This document shows, piece after piece, positions 25,271 to 35,120 of a stretch of 64,000 nt of DNA. Each line of letters starts with the position of its first letter. Positions within the stretch are counted from its first letter, which is position 1. The position numbers were made by a program, and so were the translations under genes. Source of the DNA: Niallia sp052318935 (GTDB lineage: Bacteria; Bacillota; Bacilli; Bacillales; Cytobacillaceae); the NCBI GenBank assembly GCA_052318935.1, contig JBQRKO010000012.1. One strand, given 5' to 3'. A model generated the notes under the pieces. That model was not told the origin of the DNA. It made no database searches and was given only the letters and a program-made list of their open reading frames with translations.

Positions 25271-26958
25271 CTAAATGCTGTTTCTTCTTCTCTGAACATA
25301 ACATAAACCAACGATGCTAGATATTAGAACAAACGGAAAGCTATTTTGATAAATGTCAGGGAAACTGGAAGCTATGGATGTTTTGGCAAATGCTGAAATA
25401 TCCTTTGTATAGTTTGTAACCTTTGTTGCAACATCCTGCAGCTGTATGTCCACTTGCTTCGTTACTTCTTTGGTTATTACTGCCTGCTGTGCTTCTCTTT
25501 CTTGTGCAGGAAGTTTCGCTAACGTTGTTTCAACATTTCTCTTTATTAACCCTTCTCGTTTTAGATTTTCGTTTACTTCAGATTGACCGGAAGAAGAATC
25601 GTCAATAGAATGCTTATTTAGTTGAAGTTCCGTTTTCTTGTACAGTTCTTTTTTCACATCACTAGGAACATCTAGTCGTTCTACTTGTTTATAGGCATGA
25701 ACCAATACCTCATGTTTTTTATCATCTATTGAGTTTGTTAAGCTGGAAACGAATATGGCAACAGCCAGCACAACACCTATCTGTCTCACCATCGTAAAGA
25801 CACTTTGCGATGAAGTTAACAATTCGCCTTCAAATGAAGCAGCACTAGCCATAGTCGCAGTGGAAATAATAAAACTAAAACCTAGTCCTAACAAAAAGCA
25901 TACTAAAATAATTTTACTAGTAGGGCTATCTATACTTAAACTTTTTAGTAAATAGAAGGAACAGCCCATGATAAAAAATCCAAGTATTGTCGGAATGGCA
26001 AAACCAATTTTCTTAACGACCCATCCAGCAAATGTGGAAAAGAAGAAAATCGTAGCTGAACTAGGTGTTATTAATAATGCAGCTTGTAATTCTGTCTTTC
26101 CTTGAATTTGCGTTAAAAATTGGGGAAGAAGAACCATTACACCTACTAAAAAGATAAATCCTAATGACACGCTTAAAGTGGATCCGATAAAAAAGCGATG
26201 TTTAAATAGAGTAAGGTCCACCATCGGATTTTGAACTTTTAATTCAGTCACAATAAACAAAATAAGAGATACTACACAAATGATATAACAAGCTATCGAT
26301 TTTTCGCTTATCCATCCCCAATCATTTCCTTTGATTAATCTAAGTTCAAAGAAAAAATAGTTACGCTGGAAAATAAAAGACCAAACCAATCAATAGCAGC
26401 TTTTACCCGCTGTTCATTTTTGATCGTTAGAAATAGGATAGTGAGGATAACAGCAAGGATGCATATAGGAATATTGACATAAAAAACCCAATGCCAACTT
26501 AATGTATTCGTAATAATACCGCCAACAGATGGTCCTATCGCAGTTGACAGAACTTGCGTAGCCCCAAAAAGCGTCAATGCTAAGGTCCGCTTTTCCAACG
26601 GCATTGCCGCAACACCAATGATCATGCTGCACGGGATAAGAATAGATGCACCAAGACTTTGAATAAATCTAGAGAATATCAGCATAGACCCGCTGTCCGA
26701 CAATCCACAAAGGGCAGAACCTACACCAAACAGAATTAATCCAATTATATAAAACTTATTCTTGCCAAACAAATCTGCAAACCGGGCCATTGGGATGACT
26801 AGGATGGCGATTGTCATCGTGTAGACATTTAACATCCATGAACTAGTTTCAAGCGAAGTCCCTAAATCCTCCTGAATTGCTGGTAATGTAATATTCATGA
26901 TAGTAGAATCTAGCATACAAACAAAAATACCTAAACACATCACAACAAGTATTCTCAT
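25271..26958 (-). pseudogene. DHA2/EmrB-QacA type MFS drug exporter, frameshifted
   Basis: Two overlapping frames together encode a 14-helix exporter of about 560 residues. The first (start ATG 26958, from the PadR stop by 4 bp) covers helices 1-6 with LDSTIMNITLPAI and DLFGKNKFYIIG. The second covers residues from LRLIKGNDWGW to the end. The frame breaks at the run of six A (26352-26357 on the plus strand), and one extra base there would restore it. The second part also holds a large external loop (about KKHEVLVHAYKQ to QDVATKV). It may be inactivated, phase-variable or a sequencing error. Confidence 0.75.
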
Positions 26959-26962
26959 GCCT

Positions 26963-27493
26963 TTATTCTTCTCCACCACTAATCTCCTTTTCAATAATAG
27001 CTATTTCTTTCTCAAAAAAAGCTATATTTAATTTTGCTGTTTCAAGTCCATACTCCAACGTAATTCTTTTATATCGGTTCATATTAAATTGCTGTTTCAA
27101 CGTATTTAATTCATCTATTTCGACTTGAGACTTTTCCCTCTCTTCTTTCATCCACTGTAAAATTCTTTCTTTTGATGTTAATTTTCCAAAAAACAATCTG
27201 ATCATAAAGTCCGATCTTATTGTCGTTGGATTAATAGGGCTCATCATATATTCCTCAAATTCTCTTCTGCCTTTGTCCGTAATTTCAAACACATTCTTAT
27301 TCGGCTTGCCATCCTGTGAAACAATTTTCTTCACTACTGATTCTTCTTTTTCCATTTTTCTTAACGCCGGATAAATAGCTCCAAATGAGGCATCAAAGAA
27401 ATGAGAAACGGAAATCTCCATTTTCCTTTTGATGTCATAGCCACTTAATTCTTCTTCAAATAAAAAACCTAAAATAACGTATTGAATATTCAT
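26963..27493 (-). CDS. PadR family transcriptional regulator
   Basis: The 176-residue protein has a PadR winged helix (LSGYDIKRKMEISVSHFFDASFGAIYPALRKME, about 17-49; FEITDKGRREFEEYM) and a C-terminal coiled coil (about 95-170), as in the Vir/C-terminal PadR group. It is co-transcribed with the MFS exporter and preceded by a 14-bp inverted repeat at 27515, so it probably represses the pump and itself. Confidence 0.88.
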   Translation of the reverse strand: MNIQYVILGFLFEEELSGYDIKRKMEISVSHFFDASFGAIYPALRKMEKEESVVKKIVSQDGKPNKNVFEITDKGRREFEEYMMSPINPTTIRSDFMIRLFFGKLTSKERILQWMKEEREKSQVEIDELNTLKQQFNMNRYKRITLEYGLETAKLNIAFFEKEIAIIEKEISGGEE

Positions 27494-27514
27494 TTGTTCA
27501 CCTCTTTTTATTAT

Positions 27515-27549
27515 CGTTGTTTATATTATCAATGTTAATATAAACAACG
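27515..27549. promoter_or_regulatory. PadR operator
   Basis: CGTTGTTTATATTA and its exact complement TAATATAAACAACG are separated by 7 bp, 22-56 bp before the PadR start. Confidence 0.65.
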
Positions 27550-27591
27550 TCAATATCATTTTTTCTATTTTAAAGAATTTTATTATTTTCT

Positions 27592-27800
27592 AGGCTGTTT
27601 TCGTATAGATTATTGCTTTTAAACTCGCAGCCTGAATATACTTCGCTTTCCATGGGCGAGCGTCGAGCCTCCTCGTCGCATACGCTCCTGTGGGGTCTCG
27701 CCTTTCTCGCATTCCCACAGGAGTCTACGTATATTCAGGCTGCTGGATACTTCTTCTCCTTTTTTTATGTAAAAAACAACAAACTTTGAGAAAACAGCCA
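27592..27800. repeat. MITE-like element, family A copy 2
   Basis: The element is exactly 209 bp, as is copy 1, with ends AGGCTGTTTTC/GAAAACAGCCA and flanking direct repeats TTTTCT (27586-27591 and 27801-27806). It sits between the PadR operon promoter and the next terminator. Confidence 0.8.
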
Positions 27801-27888
27801 TTTTCTAATACAAAAAAGCTTAAGGCTGTAAGACCTCAAGCTTTGAATTTCTATTTGATTTTTATCATTCACAAATGCAGAGCAAAAT

Positions 27889-27938
27889 AAACAAGGAACC
27901 CGCTCTTTCCCTTAACGAGCAGGTTCCTTGTTCTTTTC
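27889..27938. terminator. Hairpin terminator
   Basis: AACAAGGAACC(C)GCTC pairs with GAGC(A)GGTTCCTTGTT and is followed by CTTTTCTC. A shorter dyad (AAGCTT/AAGCTT) lies at about 27817-27843. No gene clearly ends at either. Confidence 0.5.
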
Positions 27939-28089
27939 TCTAAAAAACTATTGAATCTGCAAATCCGAATTTCCGGAAAATTCCCGTTGATGATGTTCAC
28001 CTCCCGTTTACAAAATAGAACGTACTGTATTCTAATTATGCATTGCAATTACCTTTCGTTTGTATTTATATTAGTACTAGATTCATTTA

Positions 28090-28104
28090 ACGAAAACGTT
28101 TGCT
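28090..28104. promoter_or_regulatory. Candidate cre (CcpA) site
   Basis: ACGAAAACGTTTGCT matches the WTGNAANCGNWNNCW consensus at all but one position. It lies 30 bp before the neopullulanase start, so carbon catabolite repression is likely. Confidence 0.55.
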
Positions 28105-28133
28105 TAAAAACTAAAAGATGTGAGGAGAATTTG

Positions 28134-29888
28134 ATGTTAAAAGAAGCGATTTACCACAGACCTAAAGATAATTTTGCTTATGCTTTTAATGATGAATTAT
28201 TGCATATCCGTATGCGCTCTAAAAAAGAGGATGTAAAAAAAGTGTTTTTAATTTATGGGGATCCTTATGATTGGACAGAAAATAGTTGGAATAACACTAG
28301 TAAACCAATGAAGCTAGAAGGATCAGATGAATTATTTGATTATTGGTTTGCGGAGGTGAAACCTGAATTTCGCCGTTTACGGTATGGGTTTGAAGTTCAC
28401 TCTGATTCTGAATCTGCTGTATATGGGGAAAAAGGCTTTAAAGAAAAAGACCCCCAAGATGCAAGCTTTTATTTTTGTTTTCCATTTTTAAATACAGCAG
28501 ACATCTTCAAAGCACCTGAATGGGTAAAAGATACGGTTTGGTATCAAATTTTTCCCGAGCGTTTTTGCAATGGAAATCCTGATTTAAATCCGAAAAACAC
28601 ACTTCCTTGGGGCAGCGAAAAACCAAAGCCTGATTCTTTTTTTGGTGGTGATTTGGAAGGCGTTATCAACAATATTGATTATTTAGCCGAGTTGGGTATT
28701 ACCGGAATTTATTTCACCCCTATTTTCAAAGCTCCAACGAATCATAAGTATGACACGATCGATTATATGGAAATTGACCCGCAATTTGGTGACAAAAATA
28801 CTTTGAAAAAACTAGTTCAAACATGCCATAAAAAAGGAATTCGGGTTATGCTGGATGCTGTTTTTAATCATAGCGGCTTTCATTTCCCTCCATTTCAAGA
28901 CGTCTTAAAAAACCAAGAAAATTCTGTCTATAAAGATTGGTTCCATTTAAAAGAATTCCCAGTGCAAGCCTTCCCAAAACCAAACTATGACACATTTGCT
29001 TTCACACATATGATGCCTAAATTAAATACAGAAAACGAGGAAGTGCAGAAATATCTTTTAAATATTGCTAAATACTGGATAGAAGAATTTGATATAGATG
29101 GCTGGCGCCTTGATGTAGCCAATGAAGTAGATCATGCATTTTGGAGGTCCTTTCGAAATACAGTCAAAGCAGTTAAAAAGGATGTCTATATTCTTGGAGA
29201 AGTTTGGCATGACTCCATGCCATGGCTGCATGGTGATCAATTTGATGCAGTGATGAACTATCCCTTTACCAACGCTGTTTTAGACTTTTTAGCAAAAGGT
29301 AAAATGAACGCAGAAGAATTTGCACATCAAATCACCAAAGTATTGACATCTTATCCAATCAACGTAAATGAAGTCGCTTTTAATTTATTAGGCAGCCATG
29401 ATACACCGAGAATTTTAACCATATGTGGGGAAAATCTAGAGAAGCTGAAATTGCTGTATTTATTCCAACTCACCTTCATGGGGACACCATGTATTTATTA
29501 TGGAGATGAAATCGGGATGACCGGCGAAAATGATCCAGGCTGCCGAGAATGCATGATATGGGACAAAGATGAACAAAACCAAGAACTGCTTAACTATGTA
29601 AAAAAATTAATTTCTCTCCGTACAAATCATTCCATTTTAAGAAATGACGGGGAATTTAGATTTATCGAAACAAATAAACTATCCAATCATGTCGTTTATT
29701 CTAAACAAACAACAGGTGAAACGGTTATTATTGCAATGAATAACTCAGCAAATGATGTAGCCATCACGATTCCATATGATTTTACAGATAAAAAACCAGT
29801 TGATTTATGGGATAACAAATCTTTAAAAGAAACGTCCACAATTGAACTCGCTCCATATGGATTTATTATTATCCATATGGAAAATTAA
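28134..29888 (+). CDS. Neopullulanase / cyclomaltodextrinase (GH13_20)
   Basis: The 584-residue intracellular enzyme starts at ATG 28134 behind GTGAGGAGAATTTG; the frame extends upstream but has no ribosome site there. An N-terminal CBM34-like domain (about 1-120) precedes the GH13 barrel. Catalytic residues are D327 (GWRLDVANEVDH), E356 (ILGEVWHD) and D423 (LGSHDTPR), within one position of those in known Bacillus neopullulanases. It hydrolyses cyclodextrins, pullulan and maltodextrins. No signal peptide is present. It stands alone with its own promoter and a cre-like site. Confidence 0.9.
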   Translation: MLKEAIYHRPKDNFAYAFNDELLHIRMRSKKEDVKKVFLIYGDPYDWTENSWNNTSKPMKLEGSDELFDYWFAEVKPEFRRLRYGFEVHSDSESAVYGEKGFKEKDPQDASFYFCFPFLNTADIFKAPEWVKDTVWYQIFPERFCNGNPDLNPKNTLPWGSEKPKPDSFFGGDLEGVINNIDYLAELGITGIYFTPIFKAPTNHKYDTIDYMEIDPQFGDKNTLKKLVQTCHKKGIRVMLDAVFNHSGFHFPPFQDVLKNQENSVYKDWFHLKEFPVQAFPKPNYDTFAFTHMMPKLNTENEEVQKYLLNIAKYWIEEFDIDGWRLDVANEVDHAFWRSFRNTVKAVKKDVYILGEVWHDSMPWLHGDQFDAVMNYPFTNAVLDFLAKGKMNAEEFAHQITKVLTSYPINVNEVAFNLLGSHDTPRILTICGENLEKLKLLYLFQLTFMGTPCIYYGDEIGMTGENDPGCRECMIWDKDEQNQELLNYVKKLISLRTNHSILRNDGEFRFIETNKLSNHVVYSKQTTGETVIIAMNNSANDVAITIPYDFTDKKPVDLWDNKSLKETSTIELAPYGFIIIHMEN

Positions 29889-30256
29889 CAAATAGATTGC
29901 TAGAACTGTCTACAAACAAAACACGGTAGATTCTTTTTTATCTACTCGTGCCTTGTCTTTACCATCTAACGAAGAAAAGCAAAGTCTAACTATTAAAGAA
30001 AGGCGTGTGCGAGCGACTCCAACTTTTATATGGATAAACAACAAATGACAGCGCACTATCACTAGTAGTGTTCCATTAAAATCGGCGAAGCTCCGCCCCC
30101 TTTTAATTGTTCATTAGTTTCAGCTAACTTATTTGTTGCTTAGCGATGGTGACAAACACCCATTTTTTCCACTATTTTTGTAATGTTATAGCTTTAGTAA
30201 TCATGTATACTCTTGTAGAAAATACACTCTATAAGAAAATAGGTGAAAAAATACTA
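29889..30256. other. Intergenic region before the GT2 gene
   Basis: A GC-rich block (AAATCGGCGAAGCTCCGCCCCC, about 30079-30100) contains a GGCG/CGCC dyad followed by TTTTAATTG and may terminate the neopullulanase transcript. The rest is AT-rich. An in-frame extension of the GT2 gene begins at 30146. Confidence 0.4.
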
Positions 30257-32542
30257 ATGTTTGACTTTTTACATAATAGTTATCCGCTTCTTATTATTAG
30301 TATTATTTTAATATTATTCATAGGATGCAAGATGGCTCCAGTATTAAAAAACCCATTGATTATCATCTGTTTGCTTACAAATGGGATGTATATTACATGG
30401 AGAATTTGTTTTACCATACCTGTATCAGATCCGCTAAGCATCGTCATGGGCCTTTTACTTATTATTACTGAAATCATTGGATTTTTACAACTAATTATCT
30501 TTTACATTCTTCTTTGGAAACCAGCAAAACAAAAGACAGCATCTTTACATAACTTAAAGAGACTTCCATCAGTTGATATTTATATCGCAACATATAATGA
30601 GCCTCTTTCTATTCTTAAGCGAACGATAGCTGGATGCATTAATTTAGATTATCCAAAAGAATTAGTAAACATCTATATATGCGATGATGGAAAAAGGAAA
30701 TCTATCCAGTCACTCGCTCAAGATTTCGCTGTACATTACATAACCCGTGAAGATAATAAGCATGCTAAAGCGGGGAACTTAAACAATGCAATGGCCCATT
30801 CAAATGGTGAACTCATTGTAACGATGGATGCTGATATGGTACCATTCCCATCATTTTTACAAAAAACGGTCGGTTATTTCAAAAAAAAATCTGTTGCTTT
30901 TGTGCAAACTCCACAAGCATTTTATAATGATGATCCTTATCAGTTTAATATGTTCTCGAATAAAAATATTCCGAATGAACAAGACTTTTTTATGAGAACA
31001 TTGCAAGCTGGTAAAGATCGCTTTAATTCTGTTATGTATGTAGGCAGCAATGCCATCTTTCGCCGTAAAGCTTTAGAAGATATCGGAGGCTTTGCCACTG
31101 GCGTTATAACAGAGGATATGGCTACAGGCATGTTGATTCAACGTAAGTTTCGTTCTGTTTTTGTCGGTGATGTATGTGCAGTCGGATTGGCTCCAGAAAG
31201 CTGGTTAGACTTGTTGAAACAGAGAGATCGCTGGTGCCGAGGAAATATTCAATGCGCAAGAAAATGGAATCCATTAACCTTATCAGGATTATCTTTGATG
31301 CAAAGAATTTTATATTTTGATGGAATTCTTTACTGGTTTTTTGGTGTGTATAAAATGATTTATATGTTGGCACCATTACTGTTTTTATTATTTGGGATTC
31401 ATAGTTTAGATGCATCATTATATAGTTTATTTGTCTTTTGGATGCCATCGTTTTTAAGTTCGTATCTTGCTTTCAAACACATTTCCAATCAAAAACGCAC
31501 TATGACATGGTCTCATATATATGACATAACAATGGCTCCACATATGGCTTTTTCATCGTTGTCAGAGCTCCTGTTTAAAAAGCGTCTGGAGTTTAAAGTT
31601 ACACCAAAAGGAAAGCAATCAGCATCAAGGCATTTTGCATACTTGTCAATCTTACCGCATGCGATATTCATTGTTTTAACTTGTATCGCATTGATTAAAG
31701 TATTATTGGATTATTTTGTATATGATTCTTTTGATATAAACTTAACTAGTATTAATCTATTTTGGGTGTTATTTAATCTAATAGGTTTAATTATGGCTAT
31801 TTTTATGGCTTTTGAACGTCCTAGATTTAGAAATGCAGAACGATTTGAAATGCAGGAAAAATTCAAAATTTCCTTACTCAACCAATCTCAAAAAAAGGAA
31901 GGATTATTAAAAGATTTAAGTGACACCGGTGCTCGTGTAGAACTGTCATTAAACAGCTATAAGCAACTAGATGAAAATATACACACACTGGAAATTGATA
32001 TTATTGGTCCGTTAAATTGTCAGGTTACATGGATTTCACAAGAACATAATCGTGTGGAAATAGGTCTTAAGTTTAATGATATACCTGTCGATCAGTATTC
32101 TCGACTGATTAAATTTTTATATAATGAATCTATCATTAAACATACCGTTAAAGAAAGAGGATCAAACATCTTTTTTACTATTATACGATTTTTAAGAAGG
32201 ACAAAGAAGCAGCCTCATTCTTATAAACGACAATATTTGCGAGAAGAAGTGAACAGCACTGGCCAACTAATACCTTCCAGGTTAAACACTGAATTTCCTG
32301 TCTCTAGTGAAAAATATCTAGATACTCAAGACATCAGTCTCCTTGATATTAGTTCAAACGGTTGCAAAATTGAAGTAAAACAACCAATAGTATTAGATCA
32401 AATAGTTAATTTATCGTTTCCAGACATTGATTTTATCGAGCGGACAGCATCTGTAAAATGGATTCGTAAAATGAAACGAAATCGTTATGCAGTTGGATTA
32501 AAATTCATTGATGACTCGAAAGTAATGTTACACGATGACTAG
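30146..32542 (+). CDS. Cellulose-synthase-like GT2 glycosyltransferase with two PilZ domains
   Basis: The membrane protein (798 aa from 30146; 761 aa if the ATG at 30257 behind TAGGTGAAAAAATACTA is used, which has the better ribosome site) is a processive beta-glycan synthase of the BcsA type. Motifs from the long start are D180-D-G, DAD 228-230, TED 322-324 and QRDRW 359-363. Two helix groups flank the catalytic domain. The C-terminus holds two PilZ domains, RNAER...DLSDTG (about 562-675) and RQYLR...DISSNG (about 690-795), each with RxxxR and DxSxxG for cyclic di-GMP. No bcsB-like subunit is adjacent. It converges on a GH26 hydrolase, as synthases often pair with a hydrolase. The polymer (cellulose or another beta-glucan) is uncertain. 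Confidence 0.85.
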   Translation: MVTNTHFFHYFCNVIALVIMYTLVENTLYKKIGEKILMFDFLHNSYPLLIISIILILFIGCKMAPVLKNPLIIICLLTNGMYITWRICFTIPVSDPLSIVMGLLLIITEIIGFLQLIIFYILLWKPAKQKTASLHNLKRLPSVDIYIATYNEPLSILKRTIAGCINLDYPKELVNIYICDDGKRKSIQSLAQDFAVHYITREDNKHAKAGNLNNAMAHSNGELIVTMDADMVPFPSFLQKTVGYFKKKSVAFVQTPQAFYNDDPYQFNMFSNKNIPNEQDFFMRTLQAGKDRFNSVMYVGSNAIFRRKALEDIGGFATGVITEDMATGMLIQRKFRSVFVGDVCAVGLAPESWLDLLKQRDRWCRGNIQCARKWNPLTLSGLSLMQRILYFDGILYWFFGVYKMIYMLAPLLFLLFGIHSLDASLYSLFVFWMPSFLSSYLAFKHISNQKRTMTWSHIYDITMAPHMAFSSLSELLFKKRLEFKVTPKGKQSASRHFAYLSILPHAIFIVLTCIALIKVLLDYFVYDSFDINLTSINLFWVLFNLIGLIMAIFMAFERPRFRNAERFEMQEKFKISLLNQSQKKEGLLKDLSDTGARVELSLNSYKQLDENIHTLEIDIIGPLNCQVTWISQEHNRVEIGLKFNDIPVDQYSRLIKFLYNESIIKHTVKERGSNIFFTIIRFLRRTKKQPHSYKRQYLREEVNSTGQLIPSRLNTEFPVSSEKYLDTQDISLLDISSNGCKIEVKQPIVLDQIVNLSFPDIDFIERTASVKWIRKMKRNRYAVGLKFIDDSKVMLHDD

Positions 32543-32545
32543 ACA

Positions 32546-32592
32546 AAAATGGGATTAATTTATGTATCAATCATAAATTAATCCCTATTTTT
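32546..32592. terminator. Bidirectional terminator between GT2 and GH26 genes
   Basis: GGGATTAATTTATG pairs perfectly with CATAAATTAATCCC around a 7-nt loop, with T-rich tails on both strands. Confidence 0.8.
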
Positions 32593-32615
32593 ATACTTTT
32601 TTTCACTTACAAATT

Positions 32616-33530
32616 TCATCTCAAATAACCACGTAATGAATTTTCGGATGATTCAATCCGCCAATCCGTTTCTTTATTTTCATTAAACCAAATAGCTGCT
32701 TCTATATCAAAACCGCCCTGTTCCATTTGATAAAAAGCATCTTTTATCCAACTGCCTTTATCCCCACCTAATTCAGAACTAGCCCACTCTGTGATAAGAA
32801 TAGGATGATTTAATTTTTTCACTTCTGTATATGAAGGATTGAAAATTTCTTTAAAGCTTCTCCATTGGGACCAAGATTGAGAAGTTCCCCAATTATAGCC
32901 ATCTATAGCTACAAAATCGACATAATTTCCACCTGGATAAGCACCTAAAAAGGATGAGCCCTTGCCAACATTATCTGCATTTACACAGTAAATCCATTTT
33001 ACATTTTGCGCATTATTCGTTTTGAAGATATTTACAACTCGTTGATATGCCTTTATGTAGCTTTCGTTCGTATTTACTTTGCTGTCCCCTATTGACCAAG
33101 TATACCAATTTCCGTTCATTTCATGCATAAATCGAAGCCAAATTTCTTTCCCATTCTTCCAGTTTTTCATGTCTATTGCAAGTGATTGAAAATAAGAATC
33201 GAGCTGACCATTATTAATATCTTTTGTACTTAAACCATTCGGCTCGAGTGTTAAAAGATTAACGGCATTTTGAGAATCCACATAGTTCATTACATTTGAA
33301 TAATCTTTAAATTGATGATCGGTATTTACAAAGGTATGAATGATTTTAGCATGTGATTGAGTCATTTCATTGAATGCTTGAATATTATTTTTATTAGAAT
33401 CCGGCCATTCACCAAGCCAAGCACCTTGACTTATTTTAGAAGAAGCACTTTCAGCAGGAAGAAAAAGGTTAAAAATTAGTACGATGGCAATCAATCCAAT
33501 CAATCCAATTAACATTAAATTTTTAAACAT
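32616..33530 (-). CDS. GH26 family glycoside hydrolase, membrane-anchored or secreted
   Basis: The start at 33530 follows AAGAGGCGG (304 aa); a longer frame upstream is unsupported. An N-terminal hydrophobic segment (about 5-25) acts as a signal or anchor. GH26 barrel motifs follow: acid/base E137 in WLRFMHEMNGNWYTW and nucleophile E248 in ILITEWASSE. GH26 enzymes cut beta-mannan or mixed-linked beta-glucan. Convergence with the BcsA-like synthase suggests trimming or release of the polymer it makes, rather than nutrition. Confidence 0.85.
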   Translation of the reverse strand: MFKNLMLIGLIGLIAIVLIFNLFLPAESASSKISQGAWLGEWPDSNKNNIQAFNEMTQSHAKIIHTFVNTDHQFKDYSNVMNYVDSQNAVNLLTLEPNGLSTKDINNGQLDSYFQSLAIDMKNWKNGKEIWLRFMHEMNGNWYTWSIGDSKVNTNESYIKAYQRVVNIFKTNNAQNVKWIYCVNADNVGKGSSFLGAYPGGNYVDFVAIDGYNWGTSQSWSQWRSFKEIFNPSYTEVKKLNHPILITEWASSELGGDKGSWIKDAFYQMEQGGFDIEAAIWFNENKETDWRIESSENSLRGYLR

Positions 33531-33860
33531 AAAAAAACCGCCTCTTAGATAGTATTTTGTGACAAGGACGGAAGTTTTATAACAGATTTCATAACTGGCT
33601 GACACACTTAATATATCAAGGTAAATAGTACTATACCAGCCATAATTCATCTAAAAAAATGACTATTTCTCCCTTAATGTTTATAAAAATACAGTAAATC
33701 AGCCAATACTTTTAGACCATTATTATTACTTATCCATTTCCTAGCACATTTATAGATAATTTAATTTATATAATTGTATTAAAACTACCATATTATAGTC
33801 TTAAAGTCTTTATATATGATTTCTTATAGCAGGTTATTAGAAGGAGTTTATATATATATT

Positions 33861-34044
33861 TGGCTCTGTTAGACTTGCCTGTTGATTTCCGCTTCAGGCG
33901 TTCGCTTTCCGCGGGCAGTCCGGGAGCCTCCTCGGCGCTGTGCGCCTGTGGGGTCTCCCTCTGACTCGCTTTCCCGCAGGAGTCTCACTCCTTCCACTCT
34001 AATCAACATCGTGCCAAAATCAACAATGAGCTTTAACAAAGCCA
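33861..34044. repeat. MITE-like element, family C
   Basis: The 184-bp element has inverted ends TGGCTCTGTTA/TAACAAAGCCA (10 of 11 match) and is flanked by TATATT on both sides (33855-33860, 34045-34050). Its GC-rich core is related to the other repeats (CTTTCCGCGGG, GGAGCCTCCTCGG, CCCGCAGGAGTC). The 330 bp before it (33531-33860) are AT-rich and hold the GH26 promoter region. Confidence 0.75.
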
Positions 34045-34123
34045 TATATTTAAATACTGCCGATCTAAAAAGTTCGGCTAGAAGAATTCTTACACCTGCC
34101 AAATTTATAAGGCAATAGGCCAC

Positions 34124-34172
34124 AATCATCAAAAAGACAGGCTGCTTAAAGCAGCCTGTCTTTTTGATGATT
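34124..34172. terminator. Strong bidirectional terminator
   Basis: A perfect 22-bp stem around the loop TTAAA (AAAAAGACAGGCTGC... / ...GCAGCCTGTCTTTTT), located just after the DUF1835 gene end. Confidence 0.85.
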
Positions 34173-34214
34173 ATATTCACATAAATTTTTGAAACTACCG
34201 ATTCCCCACTGGCA

Positions 34215-35045
34215 TCATTGAATCCAAAGATTGGACTTAGGAATTGGATCTTTATAGGTTGGCAAGGGAACATCACATTGTAGTAAGGTGGGAAAACGCT
34301 TCATTAGTTCATTTAATATACAAGTAAAGTGCAAATCGCTTAATCCATCATTTATACGTTGTCCACTTATATATTGAAATAACTCGGTAAAACTGCATCT
34401 CTTATTTTTTAAATAAGTTAAAACCAATGTTTCGACCTCATTTAATCCATTATTGGCCGCTGGAAAGTAGCTCAAATGAGTGAGTAATGCTTGCTTTAAA
34501 AAAGGCAGCTTGTTCTTTGATGAAGCAATCCACTGTTTTATTTTATCTGGATTAGAGGAAGTATATGCCTCCCATGCTGCTATTGCTTCCTCGATTTGTT
34601 CTAATGAAATAGGTTGTTTGACTCTTTCATAAAGCTCTTTCAGCTGCAAGGAGGAAAGCTGCCCTAAACCATAAAAAGGCTCTATGCCCGGATACTGATT
34701 AATAGTCACCATGGAAATTTTTTCAAACCCTTTCAATGATAATTCCTGCAATAAATAAATAAGCATGGTTTGGTCATAGCGATCATGTTCAAACCATAAA
34801 ATAACTTCAGTTGTTCTAGGGATATCATCTAATAATTGATTTTGTTTTACACAATTATCTAAAAATAAAGAGTAAGGTACACCCATTTTTTCTTCAAAAA
34901 ATCTAACCCGGCGTTTTATCCATTCTTCCTTGGGCACATCTCTGCTTAGAGGTCCTATATCATACATTTCCCGCCAAACGAGTACATTCCCTTCAAGATT
35001 TTTAATCTTTTGTCCAACAACATCCCCATTTACAATATGAATCAT
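34215..35045 (-). CDS. DUF1835 domain protein
   Basis: The 276-residue protein opens with the DUF1835 pattern MIHIVNGDVVGQKI...WREMYDIGPLS (about 1-34), has ILWFEHDRYDQTMLIYLLQ (about 82-100), and ends with a DUF3658-like region. The family is common in Bacillus and lacks a known activity; the N-terminal fold is sometimes likened to a Rossmann or HTH-associated module. It is monocistronic with a strong terminator after it. Confidence 0.8.
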   Translation of the reverse strand: MIHIVNGDVVGQKIKNLEGNVLVWREMYDIGPLSRDVPKEEWIKRRVRFFEEKMGVPYSLFLDNCVKQNQLLDDIPRTTEVILWFEHDRYDQTMLIYLLQELSLKGFEKISMVTINQYPGIEPFYGLGQLSSLQLKELYERVKQPISLEQIEEAIAAWEAYTSSNPDKIKQWIASSKNKLPFLKQALLTHLSYFPAANNGLNEVETLVLTYLKNKRCSFTELFQYISGQRINDGLSDLHFTCILNELMKRFPTLLQCDVPLPTYKDPIPKSNLWIQ

Positions 35046-35120
35046 AGGAAACCTTCCTCCTTCTGAAAAGTAATTTGAACATGTAGATTCTATGCTCCAA
35101 ACTAATCTTAAAGAAATTAT

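Noticed and set aside
33869..34276. 135-codon minus-strand frame and the opposite plus-strand frame at 33882
   Set aside because: Both read through the family C repeat and the terminator; not coding.
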